From contig JAWZSP010000005.1 of NCBI GenBank assembly GCA_034401135.1, forward strand, positions 434,001 to 498,000: a stretch of 64,000 nt of DNA. The letters run 5' to 3'. Source of the stretch: Volutella citrinella (taxonomy: Eukaryota > Ascomycota > Sordariomycetes > Hypocreales > Nectriaceae). Below, in pieces: positions 1 to 10,506 of the stretch (position 1 is the stretch's first letter; every line of letters begins with the position of its first letter). Below the pieces are notes generated by a model that was given only the letters and a program-made list of their open reading frames with translations, had not been told where the DNA came from and ran no database searches. The position numbers were made by a program, and so were the translations under genes.

Positions 1-423
1 TTACAATCAGCTGCCGGGCTTCCGTCGCCGTCGCCGTAGAAACAAACATACCTGGTCAGCCACCGCACCTCCGACTTCTCGGCTAATGTCAACGAATCGG
101 CCCACAACGTCTTTCAGGAATGCGTCAAAAACCTCAACATCGGCAGGGAGACTCGCTGATTCCACCTTTGGAGTCTGAGCTCGAGGATCCAAGGCTGCGA
201 CGCCAGGCGGTACACTAGCAACGTCTGGAGGAAAGGCCGAGGCAATTTCTCGGATGATGGGTGCCGCTTCAGAGTGAAGGTTTATTGAACCGGTCGAAGA
301 GGCGATGTCCTCCAGCCTTGATGCGACTGCTTCGAGCCTAGTGACATGGTGTTAGCAATATATCAACATGCTGTATAAGTAAAAAGAGACCAACCGTTTT
401 ATCAGAGTCACAATGTTATGCAT
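1..423 (-). CDS. srv2: Adenylyl cyclase-associated protein (CAP/Srv2), 5' part only
   Basis: N-terminal part of a CAP-family protein, which binds adenylyl cyclase through its N-terminal helix and recycles cofilin-bound G-actin. Exon 1 is 395-423 (begins MHNIVTLIKR), exon 2 is 52-337, and a third intron opens at base 51 with GTATGT and runs off the left edge. The joined 105 residues read LIKRLEAVASRLEDIA, then an acidic/Pro stretch, then VEVFDAFLKDVVGRFVDIS and the start of the helical-folded domain. This RLE coiled-coil followed by a conserved FD-F motif is the CAP N-terminus. The rest of the family (Pro-rich linker, WH2 and beta-sheet CARP domain) lies outside the window. The exon 1/2 junction uses donor GTTGGT and acceptor CTAG and restores an Arg codon. 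Family recognition is by eye. Confidence 0.75.
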
Positions 424-1220
424 ATTGTTGACTGCCATGGCTGAGTTCTCCTGCCGCGTCTCGCCGCTCCAATCAGTTCTAGCGGTTTTGTGGGGTGACG
501 AGGTGAGACAGGCTGCAGGACAAGAATGGCTGAGACTAGCCTCTGCGGATGCTGCTTATTTAACTCCGGATTGCATGCTGCCTGGTCCAGGATGTCTTGC
601 GATGGCGTAATGAAATCAGGCAGTCATTTAAAGCCGACCTTGATTTCACCAGGGGACACTTTCATACAGCGCCTGGCCGTGCACTTTCGGCCTCCACTCA
701 TTCAACGCAATTTCACAGCCGGTGCCATTATTAACCCGGCTACGAGATGCAAGATTTGTTCCTCGTTCTCGTTGGCACCGCGCGTTGTGATTCGCTAGTG
801 GGTGGAGGTGAGTGGGATGGCTTTGATACGGCTGACGTGATTGGCTGCAAGTCCGAGTTGGTTTACGGGCCTCCATCTGCCATGAATCTCAATGTCCTCA
901 CCAAATACAACAAATCGCATTCCCCAAGCCATTTCGCATTAATTCACCATTTTGTAATCTCTTTTAGCCACCGCTTCCTCCATCCAAACAGTTTGAGTCT
1001 TCCCCCTGCTCTAGCCGGGAACGACACATACCCTAGATGAAGCAGACAGTGAACCGTATCCCTCTAAACAGCAATACCTTAGAGTCCATCCCATCAAAAC
1101 TTATTAAAGTGGACTCTTTGCATGAAATACCATACAGGGATGGCTAAAATACTCTATCCATCTATCAATCACACCACACTTGGTTGTACGTTGTACACGC
1201 TTCAATGAGATATCCCAAGT
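424..1220. other. Intergenic, 797 bases
   Basis: Promoter and 5' leader of the CAP gene, then the 3' flank of the SET gene. Short ORFs are present on both strands but none has a recognisable product, splice signals or family-like composition. Confidence 0.5.
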
Positions 1221-2111
1221 TCACCCCTCAAATTCCCCAGTCGTTATGACAAGAATCTCAAACTCCTTTTCTTCATGCGCATCAGCCAACTCGCCCAGCC
1301 CAGCCCATCGAGCCAGTTTCACACACCATCCGTGGGCGACACCCAATTCTTCCACCAGCTCCTCCTTCTCCGACAACGAGACGCCCTCCTCTGCCAGCGC
1401 CAGCGCCTCCAGGTCCGTCTTCGGCACCCCAGAAAACATCGGCCCATCTTTACCCCTTTTGCGTTCGAAGTAGATCTCCATGACGCCCCTGATGTGGGAT
1501 ATCCGTCGCCTCCGCTCATCGTGCCCGGCAGCATCGGGCCCGTCACACGCCTCACAATCGCAGCGAAACCCCCAGTTGGCGAGCTCCCTGGCCCTGCTCT
1601 CGCGGGACCGCGCCACGTCCGTGTACGAATCGGTGATTTCCTCGCCCTCCTCGATGTCCTTGACGGCGTAGACCTCCATTTTGCCGGTTGCCTCGTCGTA
1701 CACCCAGCAAGTGTTTGGCGTGCACGAGTGGTTCATGCGGCAAAAGGTGACGAACAGCCCGGACTGCAGGCCGCCGGTCAAGATGGTCGCCGCGTTTGTG
1801 TAGAACTTGGCCAGCACGAGCGCCGAGTCCAGCTCGGTCCCGGGACACGGCTGGCCCCTGAGGAAGCCAAACTCGCGCAGCTTCTTGGGGTTGTGGTAGA
1901 GCTGCATGAGCTGGTCAATGTGCTCGGTAGGCAACTTGCCTGCCTTGGCCACAACGCATGTATGCTCGGAGCCTGCCCGGGCTTCCTCGCGGGAGATGGA
2001 GATGATGGGCTTTTCCTGGATGATGCGGGTGCCAGCCTTGATGTTGTTGTTGGCGAAGAGGGCGTGGCCATCCAGCTTCTCCTTCAAGGTGTACAACGGC
2101 GGTTCTCCCAT
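1221..2111 (-). CDS. SET-domain protein (SET5/SMYD-like putative lysine methyltransferase)
   Basis: Intronless, 296 residues. A SET domain fills the N-terminal two thirds. An N-terminal strand pattern with GHALFA (residues 15-20) matches the SET I opening. NHSC at 127-130 is the classic AdoMet/knot motif. ITDSYTD (159-165) corresponds to the usual ITxxYxD motif. A post-SET zinc site follows at Cys184, Cys186 and Cys189 (CDCEAC). The C-terminal 90 residues are helical and acidic and could be a short TPR-like tail as in fungal SET5-like proteins. Known members methylate histone or non-histone lysines; the substrate cannot be told here. The start is the first Met of the frame, directly before the fold begins. 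It lies head-to-tail with the formate/nitrite-type channel and CAP genes with no sign of shared function. Confidence 0.85.
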   Translation of the reverse strand: MGEPPLYTLKEKLDGHALFANNNIKAGTRIIQEKPIISISREEARAGSEHTCVVAKAGKLPTEHIDQLMQLYHNPKKLREFGFLRGQPCPGTELDSALVLAKFYTNAATILTGGLQSGLFVTFCRMNHSCTPNTCWVYDEATGKMEVYAVKDIEEGEEITDSYTDVARSRESRARELANWGFRCDCEACDGPDAAGHDERRRRISHIRGVMEIYFERKRGKDGPMFSGVPKTDLEALALAEEGVSLSEKEELVEELGVAHGWCVKLARWAGLGELADAHEEKEFEILVITTGEFEG

Positions 2112-2541
2112 GTTGTGTCGATATTGTCACCTTGCTGACAGGGAGGTCGATTTGACATGTTCAATAGAATGAACAACCGTCTTGTTGGTTGTCCTTGACT
2201 GAGATGCTGTGAGATGTTGAGGCAAAATGATCTGTCGTTGGGGTCCCGTGGTTGCGCTAAAAAATTTGCGTGGGTCCGAGGAACTCTCCACCAAGACACT
2301 TCACAGTGTATGGATGGGGAGCATCAGCCGCATCACCTCTTGTCAGTGAAATCAACAATGAAAAGGTCACCAACAAAATGGATTTACGACATAGAAGTAG
2401 TTACACGCCGGTATGATGCAAGAGAATATATGGTGAGCGGCTTGTGGTCGCCGAATTGCGTGCTTGAATTCTATTCTAATCTCGTCTAGTCTTCTCTATC
2501 CTCTATAATGCATGTCGTGGTATCATGATCTATTCTATTTC
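2112..2541. other. Intergenic, 430 bases
   Basis: Promoter of the SET gene and 3' flank of the formate/nitrite channel gene. No further gene or clear motif seen. Confidence 0.5.
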
Positions 2542-3743
2542 TCACCTCGGCGACACTGTGCCGGACTCGAGCCCGCTCTCCTCATCAATAGTCTTTGCCC
2601 TCACCCGGCTGGCCAGGATTCCCCCCACAGCCTCGGCTTGGAACTGTTCATTCTCAATGTTGACCTGAGACTCGGTCACGAGATACATCCACCAGTAGTA
2701 TACACCGCAGAACAGACTGCCGCCGATGATGTTTCCAAGCAGGGCGGGAATGATGCCTATGGGAGACGGTTAGCCTTGAGTGAGATGGAGGGAACAAGAT
2801 GTACGAACCCTTCCAGATATACAGGGGGATGGTGAGGTTGGGCGTGCCCAGCCAGATGCCCAGGGGCATGAAGAACATGTTGGCAACGACGTGGTCAAAC
2901 CCGAGGGCCACAAAGGCAAAGATGGGCAGCCACATGCCGATAATCTTGGAGGCCACATCACGAGCCTGCGTTCCGACAAAGCAGGCGAGACAAACGAGCC
3001 AGTTGCAGCCGATGGCGCGAACAAAGATCTGGTGCCACTCGGGGTCGAGCTGCTTCTTGGTCGTGTAGGCGATCACCTCGCTCCGGTAGGGATCTTTATC
3101 GAAGAGACCACCATCTGCGGGAACGGGCGTTAGCGGGCGCCACCGATGCGAGGACTGCGGGGATGAGAGTACTTACACCCGACCAGGATGGACATGACAA
3201 AGAGAGAACCGAGGAGGTTGCCAATGAAGCAGAGACTCCAGTGCATCAGCATTCGCCAGACGGACAGTCTGCGGTGGAGGACGGCGACGGCAGTGAACTG
3301 AGAGCCATGTCAGAGGACAGGAAGCCTGGGTCGCGCAAAGGGGCAATGCATACCATGTTCGTCGACGTAAACAGGTCAGCGCCCGTCAGGACGATGATGA
3401 CGAGACCCAGGGGGAAAACGAAGGCACCGACCAGCTTGATCAGGCCCGGGGCATTCTCCTGGTACCAGGGCGCCGTCATGGCCGTCAGGGAGACGGCGCA
3501 ACCAAAGCTCAGGATGCATCCGGCGGAGACAGCCGACAGGAGGATCTTATCGGGGCGCAGATGGCCCTTTCGCACGCCAGCGCGACAGATGAGCTCCGTG
3601 GTCTGGGCGGGCGTGTACGCCGGGGTGAAGAGGGCGTCTGCGGCGGCGGCGGGATTGGCCATGATTGCGTCGGTCAGGCGTCGTGAGGCGGCGTCGTCGT
3701 TGTTCGTCGGGGCGCGACGGTCGTGGCCCTGCTGCGTGCGCAT
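2542..3743 (-). CDS. Formate/nitrite transporter (FNT) family channel, NitA-like
   Basis: Four exons (3354-3743, 3177-3297, 2809-3114, 2542-2756) join in frame to 343 residues. The product is an integral membrane channel of the FNT family, which moves formate or nitrite with protons; Aspergillus NitA is the best known fungal member. Six hydrophobic segments are visible, with family signatures: [10 protein letters not shown] at the end of exon 1, the IGNLLG segment in exon 2, the conserved YGGLFD reached across intron 2, [20 protein letters not shown] and the last GNIIGG helix. Asn and His in these motifs form the pore constriction. Introns are 51-62 bases with GTATG, GTAAG and GTTCG donors. 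The start at MRTQQG gives a hydrophilic N-tail; a downstream MANPAA is an alternative. No nitrate or nitrite reductase gene lies nearby, so substrate is not set by context. Confidence 0.88.
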
Positions 3744-5128
3744 CCTTGGGGAGTTTATACAAGTATCTGGCGAGAGAGCTGGTGTGGACAGCAGGACGAA
3801 TCTCGGCGAGTTGGCCCCCAGGCTAGGATTCCGAAGCAATGTCGAGAAAAGCCCGGGCAGGATCCACAGGATGGCTTGGCCTAGGCGTCTAGTGTCGTCG
3901 GCCTAGCCCACCCGCGACGAGGCCATGGTGTTGTGTGGCGGGAGCTTCCGGAGAGCCGCATCTTGGCCGACGGACAGCACTGCGACGCCTCTAGATGGGA
4001 TCAAACCGCGTCGATACCCGCATCGCGCTGCTCTCCCCAGCTTTCTGGGGCCCCAGAAAGTGCCATGACATCTCAGCTAGACAATTGAGCCATCAGAGGA
4101 AAAACAGCGCACGCCAATCTCCCGCAATCCCCCCATCTCGAGTCGCGGCTTAAGCTTACCCATTGCCTAGTGGAGCCGACCCATTGAACATTGAGTGGAG
4201 AGGAAATTTTCGAGATAAGGAACGGGCCCTCGCGCAAAATGATTGGCTCCGGGGCCAGTCCACTGTGGTCGTGGCCTTGGACTCTCCTCCTGGCCGAGGA
4301 AAAACTCTGCCCACGACATGGATCGGTGCGGGCGGAGCCGCAGACGGAGAGCACGTCACGGACGGACTTGACAGCGCGTGACACCTTGGCAGCGCCTGGT
4401 GATGCGAAGGAGGAGGAGCAGGAAGAGGAGCAGGAGTGCCCTAATTAATAAGCTTGTAGTGGCAGAGGGGGCCAAAGGCGGCGGGGACCAGAGTCGTTTG
4501 GGGTCGACCAGAGGCGATGCCGTTGCGCCGTCCACCAGCAGTCGCCGGGTTTCGTCCGAATCACAGGGCGGGCAGATGGTTTTCGTAATAATCCTCCGAG
4601 CAGTTTGCAGTGATTGTGATTCTCGTAAAGGGCTCGTCGGCAAGGTGGCCGGTGTTCATCCTAGAGCGCCCGCCGCCTGCGGGTCTGGGAATGGCGCGGC
4701 TGTACGGCTGCAGAACACCCCGGTCGCTGATGTCGAGAGACTGATGGACAGCGACACCGCTTATGCTCGTGTTCTAAAGCAACGCCGGAGCAGCTCTCGG
4801 AGATTGATGGCCTGTCAGCGCTCCGTGACTGCCTCGTGTTGTGGCACATCCGGAGTCGGCGCCTCAGGGTCCTCAGGCCTCCATTGGCTGTAGAGTGGGG
4901 CTAGCAGGCAGCAGCACAGTTCGAGCCCCCAACAGATGGGATCAGGTGACCACGCGGCTGCTTCGCGCACCCAGAGCCGCGAGTGCTGCCTGCAACGGAG
5001 CCAGGGTCGCGTAATTACAACACCGACAGCGACTGGGTATAAGTATTAGACGCGTTCGACGAGATTCAGCAAGATGGAGAGACTTCAAAGCATTCAATCG
5101 GCCTATACATCACTCCCAGCCCTGCACA
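3744..5128. other. Intergenic, 1385 bases, divergent promoter region
   Basis: Shared upstream region of the FNT channel (minus) and the F-box-like gene (plus). It holds an AGATAA GATA-type motif near 4212 and a purine-rich stretch near 4410-4435. A TATA-like element sits close to the plus-strand gene. No coding region with support seen. Confidence 0.45.
5037..5045 (+). promoter_or_regulatory. TATA-like element for the F-box-like gene
   Basis: GTATAAGTA lies about 85 bases upstream of the ATG at 5129, a usual spacing for a fungal TATA box. Position and sequence are the only support. Confidence 0.4.
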
Positions 5129-5851
5129 ATGCCTGATCCATCCGAGACCTTTCAATTCTTCCACATGTTCCCGCCCGAGATCCAGTTCGAGATCTTAGGC
5201 CAATGTCATGACAACGACATCATCTGCTTCTCCCTCACCTCCCATGCCATGCGCGCCCTCGCACAGCCACTCATCCCGCGCAAGCCGCTCCTCAGTCGCG
5301 TGGACCAGCTCGTGGCCGTCCACCAGCCTTGCTCACGTGCCGGAAAAGCCAACCAGGGGCGATATGCATGCCAGCGCGGCAATGGAGGAGACATCGTCTA
5401 CGATCTCCGTTCGCACCGCAGAGGCCGTCACCTCCACTCGGGGGTCCACATCTGCTGGGAATGTGGCAAGTACCCCGACGACCACCCGACGTGCGAGGTG
5501 CCCAGGTGCAAAAAGCACTGCGCCTGCATCTCGTGCCCCTTGCACCTGCGCCTGCGCGGCTGGATGGACGACCGGCGCTACTGCTCGCAGTGCAGGAGAT
5601 TTACTAGTCGCCTAAAGAAGTATAACAACAGATGTGCGTTCTCCCCTCTCCAGCCGTTGTCAAGGTGCTAATGATGAACAGGCATGCATGGAAGACCCAA
5701 GGTTCGCAAGACGCCAGACAACCACTGGACGAGCAAAAAGGGACAGTCGTACGGACGTCGCTGGTGGCGGAAATGGGGGACGTGCAGCTTGACTTCCGGT
5801 AGCTTCCAACCAGGCGTTGGAAACAAGGTGCACAACGCGAGGGTGGTCTGA
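5129..5851 (+). CDS. Small F-box-like protein with a Cys-rich C-terminal half
   Basis: Two exons (5129-5633, 5682-5851) give 224 residues. The 48-base intron (GTGCGT...GCTAATG...CAG) was missed by simple ORF reading. Splicing replaces a spurious tail by one rich in Lys, Arg and Trp (KKGQSYGRRWWRKWG). Residues 11-50 (FPPEIQFEILGQC...DIICFSLTSHAMRAL) match the fungal F-box pattern, suggesting a Skp1-binding adaptor of an SCF ubiquitin ligase. Residues 105-160 carry repeated Cys/His pairs (CWECGKYPDDHPTC, CKKHC, CISCPLH, YCSQC) that could bind zinc; this is typical of a class of small fungal F-box proteins of unknown target. An upstream TATA-like element supports the start. Function beyond F-box likeness is not known. 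Confidence 0.7.
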
Positions 5852-8196
5852 GTACAGGCTGGGAGTTTTGTCGATACCCGGGAGCTGAGCAAGCGGCATC
5901 GGGGTGTATCAAGATGTTACGATGTGATATATGATGTGATGAGCCATGTTACGAATAGCCATGTTGGAAATTATACCAGATCCCATGTTCGATATGATTC
6001 TTGCTCGCATCACACGATGCAGGCTGCGGCCAATTCTGTGGTCAGCAAAGACACGACATCACTGACAGTGTCGCAAGTGTAACGGTGGTGCTTTCTTGGA
6101 TGATATGCGCTGCCGGACGCTCCGGTATCTGGGCGCCCAGACGGATGGTCGGCTGTGAACCAGGTGGGCCGACGGGATTGGCTGCATGAGACGGGCTGGG
6201 CAGGTCTTGGCTGATAGGGAGCGACGACTTGTTGCGAAACTGTGGCTACAATCCCCTAGCTACAATCTGCAGAGTATGCCCTGCAGCAAGGGTTTGTGGC
6301 TAATCATTGTTCCCTCATCATTTTGGTACCTGCGATGAAGCCTGGGGTGTGACGCATAATAAAGGGATGTGTGTGGCGCATCCAGGTCTCGGCGACAACG
6401 GCGCCTTGGCAGTCGATTGACGCGAGTGAGGCCGCCAATGAATATTCAGCTCCCTTTTAAGGAGGCCAATCTGGTTGTCGAGGAGGTGGAGTGTTACATA
6501 TGTTGGCAAGCAACGTTGAGCTAGCTAGGCTGTATGGCCCATGTCGCATCAGCAGATGATGCGAGTGATGCTGTGAGGCCTCCGTTGAAAAACAGTTTGT
6601 AGGTGACTAGAGAGGCATTCCGTAATTACAGAGCCGAGTTTGATGTGAGACAGCTGTGGCGTGAGCGAGACATCAAATGTTGAGACACCTGAGCGCGTCC
6701 CTGTTGATCAGTGATTAAGAGCCAAGCTTGCCAAGGGAGCCAAGCACTCGCAATCTGCTCTGTGAATCCTCGTATGGAGGGCACAAGATAGAAACCACAG
6801 TTTCAATATGTCAATTACAGTGTTAGTCCACAGATGGCTCCACAGGTCTCTGCACCACGAAAGGCTGTTAGAAAATATGAACGACCAAGAGAGTTCCAAC
6901 CTTGGTGGCCAAACGCACAAGGCAAAGCTATCAGGCAAAATATTAAAAATAAAACACGGACGCCAAGATGCCCGGCTTCTGAGGTAATTGGATGCCACTA
7001 GCGGCCGCGTCAGGGGCACCCCTGTCCACTGGCGCAGCCATCGCGGCCTCAACACGTCATTGCGGTGTCATAGCGGCGTCAATGGATGATTGTGCGGGGG
7101 AGGAAATCTGGAGAAGTGGCTGCAAGAAGAAAGGAAAGACAAAAAAAAAGAAAGCGGACGGAGGCATTGAACAAGGCGAGGTGTGGATTGACAGACGCAG
7201 TCAACTGTTGGGTGCTGCATGCAACCCCGCCATGGGTGCTGCATGCAACCCCGCCATGGGTGCAACTTGTATGTTGGGGCCACGGAGGATCTTGGGGACC
7301 ATGGGATATATACATACAGCTGCGACGATGGTCTAGCGTTGGTAAGCAATCTAGGCTGCATATGGGAAGAGGTAAAAGGACCAGGGCACACTCTGAGACA
7401 CCGGGACAAAGCACGAATTAGCTCGCCCATGTACAGAGCCACGGATGGATTGCATTGCGTTGCATGGTTGCACATGGTCGCACAACAGACGAGGACAGAT
7501 TGACAGAGGCTATCGAGCGATTCGAACCTGTCATGTCGATAAAGGTCGCAATGGATTCCCAGTGACACCCATCTATATCTTTGTCATTCTCGAGGCTGGG
7601 ACTGGAACACACCGAGTCGAAGCACATTGGCATACTCCCACTAGACATGCGGCGTGCCTGATCTGCGCCGAGGGCCATGCCGCATGCCGCCCGCGTACGG
7701 GGAGGCCACACCGTCTGCGCACCCGGCCGGTGGCTTGCTTGGCTTGCTTGGCCCATTTGGCATCAACAGCAGCTCCGTGTAACGCTCCCCGCCTTCTCTC
7801 TTCTGCTCTCCTCTTCCACACTCGTTCACTTCCGCTCCCTTCTTTTGCCCTTTCTCTGCCTCTTCTCTGCAGTGTGTCTTACCACACACGTCGGATCCCA
7901 GATTGCCATTATACACGACCACCAGTCCACCACATCCGCCTCCCTCGGACTCGAGCTCCCTGGCTGGCCCAGACCGACACACGATACGCAGTACACGCGT
8001 GGCGGCGCGTAACCTCGCCTCCGCTACAAGTCCGGCCCGTATTCTACCTTCGTCATCGACAACAGTCAGGATATCCTCCTTTGACGATTCCCCCCCCTGC
8101 CCCTGCGCAGCCCTTGACGAACTCCCGTCCTTGTTCCATGAACAGCGCCACTTTGGGGACCGTACACGGAAGAGTCTACTGAGGCAGCCTCGGCAG
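5852..8196. other. Long intergenic region, about 2.3 kb
   Basis: No gene supported. It contains a 24-base direct tandem repeat near 7.2 kb, a TATATA-type stretch near 7307, and from about 7750 to 8190 a pyrimidine-rich tract, as in the long 5' leaders and core promoters of highly expressed fungal genes. The tract probably belongs to the glycosyltransferase gene that follows. Short ORFs on both strands have low-complexity, non-family translations. Confidence 0.5.
7210..7257. repeat. 24-base direct tandem repeat, two perfect copies
   Basis: The unit GGGTGCTGCATGCAACCCCG plus CCAT occurs at 7210-7233 and again at 7234-7257, followed by a third partial start (GGGTGCAAC). Each unit contains the palindrome TTGCATGCA-like core GCATGC. 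Located in noncoding DNA. Confidence 0.9.
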
Positions 8197-8232
8197 ATGA
8201 ACAGCCGCAATGTCTGCAAACGTATACTTTAG
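8197..8232 (+). promoter_or_regulatory. Short upstream ORF overlapping the glycosyltransferase start
   Basis: ATG at 8197 opens an 11-codon frame (MNSRNVCKRIL, then TAG) that overlaps, out of frame, the main ATG at 8210. Base -3 is C (weak) here and G (better) at 8210, so leaky scanning could allow main-frame translation. Whether the transcript starts upstream of it is not known. Confidence 0.35.
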
Positions 8233-10130
8233 GGACAGGATGATCACCTCTTTTGCGCTCAGCAGCAGGCGGCGCTGCGTCGTCCTCTTCCTCACCTTTA
8301 CCACATTTGCATGTCTCTGCTTTGTATACACCCAGGTACGTCGATTGAACACTCCCATGCCGTATGGATTCCCTAACCTCGCCTCAGCATGACCCGAATC
8401 CCGTCGCAATACCCATCGTTCACCAACCGGCGCCGCCCCCAGCACAACCTCCCACTGCTCCGGTGGGGGAGCAGGAGCAACTCGTTCATGGTCAAGGCGA
8501 AGGTAGTGGAGGGCCAGAGACGCAGCCAGGGAAGGCTCAAGGTGATGAGAAGCAAGGTACGAAGCAGGATACGAAGCAAGATACAGGACACCACAAACCA
8601 CCACCCAAAGACTCGCAGGCCGGGGACTTGACCGACGAGGAGATGGCAGCGCTCCCTCCCAACCAGGTGATGACGTGGAACTCGGACTGGCGGACAACTC
8701 CCCATGGCCGCACGCCCCCGGAGAAGCGGCCCACGGAGCGGAAGTTCGTGCTACTGATCCCGGCGACCAAAGGAGGCCCAGACCTGTGCAAGCTCATGAC
8801 CTCGGCGCTGGCACTGGGATATCCGGCTCCCGTCATCGTTAACTGGGGCATCGACCACCGCATCTACTCCAAGTACGACGGCGGACACAACCTGGCCAAG
8901 GTGCCGGGCGCCGTCAAGTACCTGGACGCGGTGCTGCACCCGGACGCAGCACCGAGCGAGAAACTGCACCACGACGACCTGGTGCTCATGGTAGATGCCT
9001 ACGACCTGTGGTTCCAGCTGCCGCCCGAGGTACTACTGCAGCGCTACCACGCCATCAACGCCGCCGCCAACGCCCGACTCCGCGCCGAGTGGACGCGCGA
9101 CGAGCCCTTCCCCTTTGAGCAGACCATCCTGGCTGCCGCTGGCAAGAAGTGCTACCCGACTCCCGACTCGGGCTCCAACATGCACTGCCCAGACCTGCCG
9201 CTGTCGCCGCTGCGCCGGGATCTGTACGGCAGCGAGACGGACGCGGCGCACGGCGACTTGCGCAACCACCGCCCACGCTACATCAACGGCGGCTTCTACA
9301 TGGGCCCGGCCGGCGACATGCGGCGCATGCTCCGCCGCGCCATGGCCAAGCTCGAGGACGACATCGGCCGCGGTAAGAGGCTGTACAGCGAGCAGGGCCT
9401 GCCGGGCGAGGTGCTGGGCGAGCAGGAGGTGTACCGCAAGTGGCGCCGCAACAACCCCGTCGGCGCCGACAAGGAGAACCCGGCCATGATGCTTGCCCGC
9501 GACTACGAGTTCGGCTTCGGGCTCGACTACAGCATGGACATTGCCTTCCAGACCATGTGGGCCGACCGCGGCAACGACACCTTTGACGCTGACTGGGTGC
9601 GCTTCAACGACCAGCCGTCCATTGACGAGTACTCGGCCCGTCTGGGCATCAGCCCCGTGCGACTTCGCGGACTTCCCGAGGACATCCGCGCGGCTGGTAA
9701 CCCGCTCGAGGGCGTCGTGCCGGGAGCGGACTGGGGCGACATGCCGCTGCACGCCGACTTCTTCATCCGCAGCGTCGCCGTCATGGTGCACCATAACAGT
9801 ATGACGGACAAGGGCCGCCGCAAGACGTGCTGGCACAAGCCCTGGTTCTTCAAGCACCTGCGCGAGCTCGTCGAGCGCCGCCTCGGGCAAAAGGGCAAGC
9901 GCAAGTTTGGCGTCGTCGCCGAGCCGGCGCTTGGGCGAGATGTTACTTATTGGGCAGTGCCGGCCGAGGAGCAGGATGCGAGGCCGCGACGTATCGATGA
10001 ACATGCGAAGCAGGGCCTGCAGCAGATGCAGTGGGATGAGCTGTGTGCGTACCCCAACGACAAGGAGGGAAGGGTCAGCGAGAAGCACTGGTGGGACGAG
10101 GTGTTTCGCGATGGCGGGAGTGGGCTGTGA
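8210..10130 (+). CDS. Type II membrane glycosyltransferase, PLOD/procollagen-galactosyltransferase-like fold
   Basis: Two exons (8210-8335, 8388-10130; 52-base intron with CTAAC branch site) give 622 residues. A short basic N-tail, one hydrophobic segment at about residues 23-40 and a long Pro/Gln-rich stem are the layout of a Golgi type II enzyme. The catalytic region begins near KFVLLIPATKGG. DDLVLMVDAYDLWF holds the DxxD-like metal and nucleotide-sugar site; FEQTILAAAGKKCYP and RPRYINGGFYMGP are the matching 'Cys-Pro' and 'N-G-G' motifs of PLOD-type glycosyltransferases, and EQEVYRKW carries the later acidic site. The family transfers hexose from UDP-sugar to protein or lipid acceptors in the secretory path; the acceptor here is unknown. 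A start at Met11 (MITSFALSS) would keep the membrane segment and is possible. Confidence 0.75.
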
Positions 10131-10506
10131 TGTGGGATCTGTGGCTTTCTGTTATTTATATTTGTTGTCTCGGCCATCTATACACTAGAGGAGTTTGGAG
10201 CAGTCTCTTGTTGATAGGAGGAGCAGAAGCTGTCGGCATAAAGGGGTCACCTGATCAGATACCTTTGCGAGCTTTTCGTATTTGAAGAGTCGTTAGACGA
10301 GCCAAAAGCATATCCATGTTGGTAGCTCATGTGCAAAGTTGATGTGCATCTCGATTCACGGTCCTATCCCTTGTATTGCCAAACGCCCCAATCGTCGAGT
10401 ACCCAGAGGCGTCTCTTACATAGTCCTACACAACAGTCATTACACAAAGTTTGGCCACAGAATGAGCCAAATGGCCTCCAGCTCCAAGTCTGACACACCC
10501 TGTCTC
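10131..10506. other. Convergent intergenic spacer, 376 bases
   Basis: Joint 3' region of the glycosyltransferase (plus) and the giant DUF3638-type gene (minus). No gene seen. Confidence 0.5.

Noticed and set aside
1275..2138. Plus-strand 287-codon frame
   Set aside because: It lies antisense to the SET-domain gene; its translation has no motifs, while the minus strand shows NHSC and post-SET Cys.
4375..4893. Plus-strand 171-codon frame upstream of the F-box-like gene
   Set aside because: Arg/Ser/Glu-rich from a purine-rich stretch; no motif, and it lies in a promoter region.
9033..10088. Minus-strand 351-codon frame
   Set aside because: A shadow of the GC-rich glycosyltransferase exon; Ala/Val/His-rich and without motifs.
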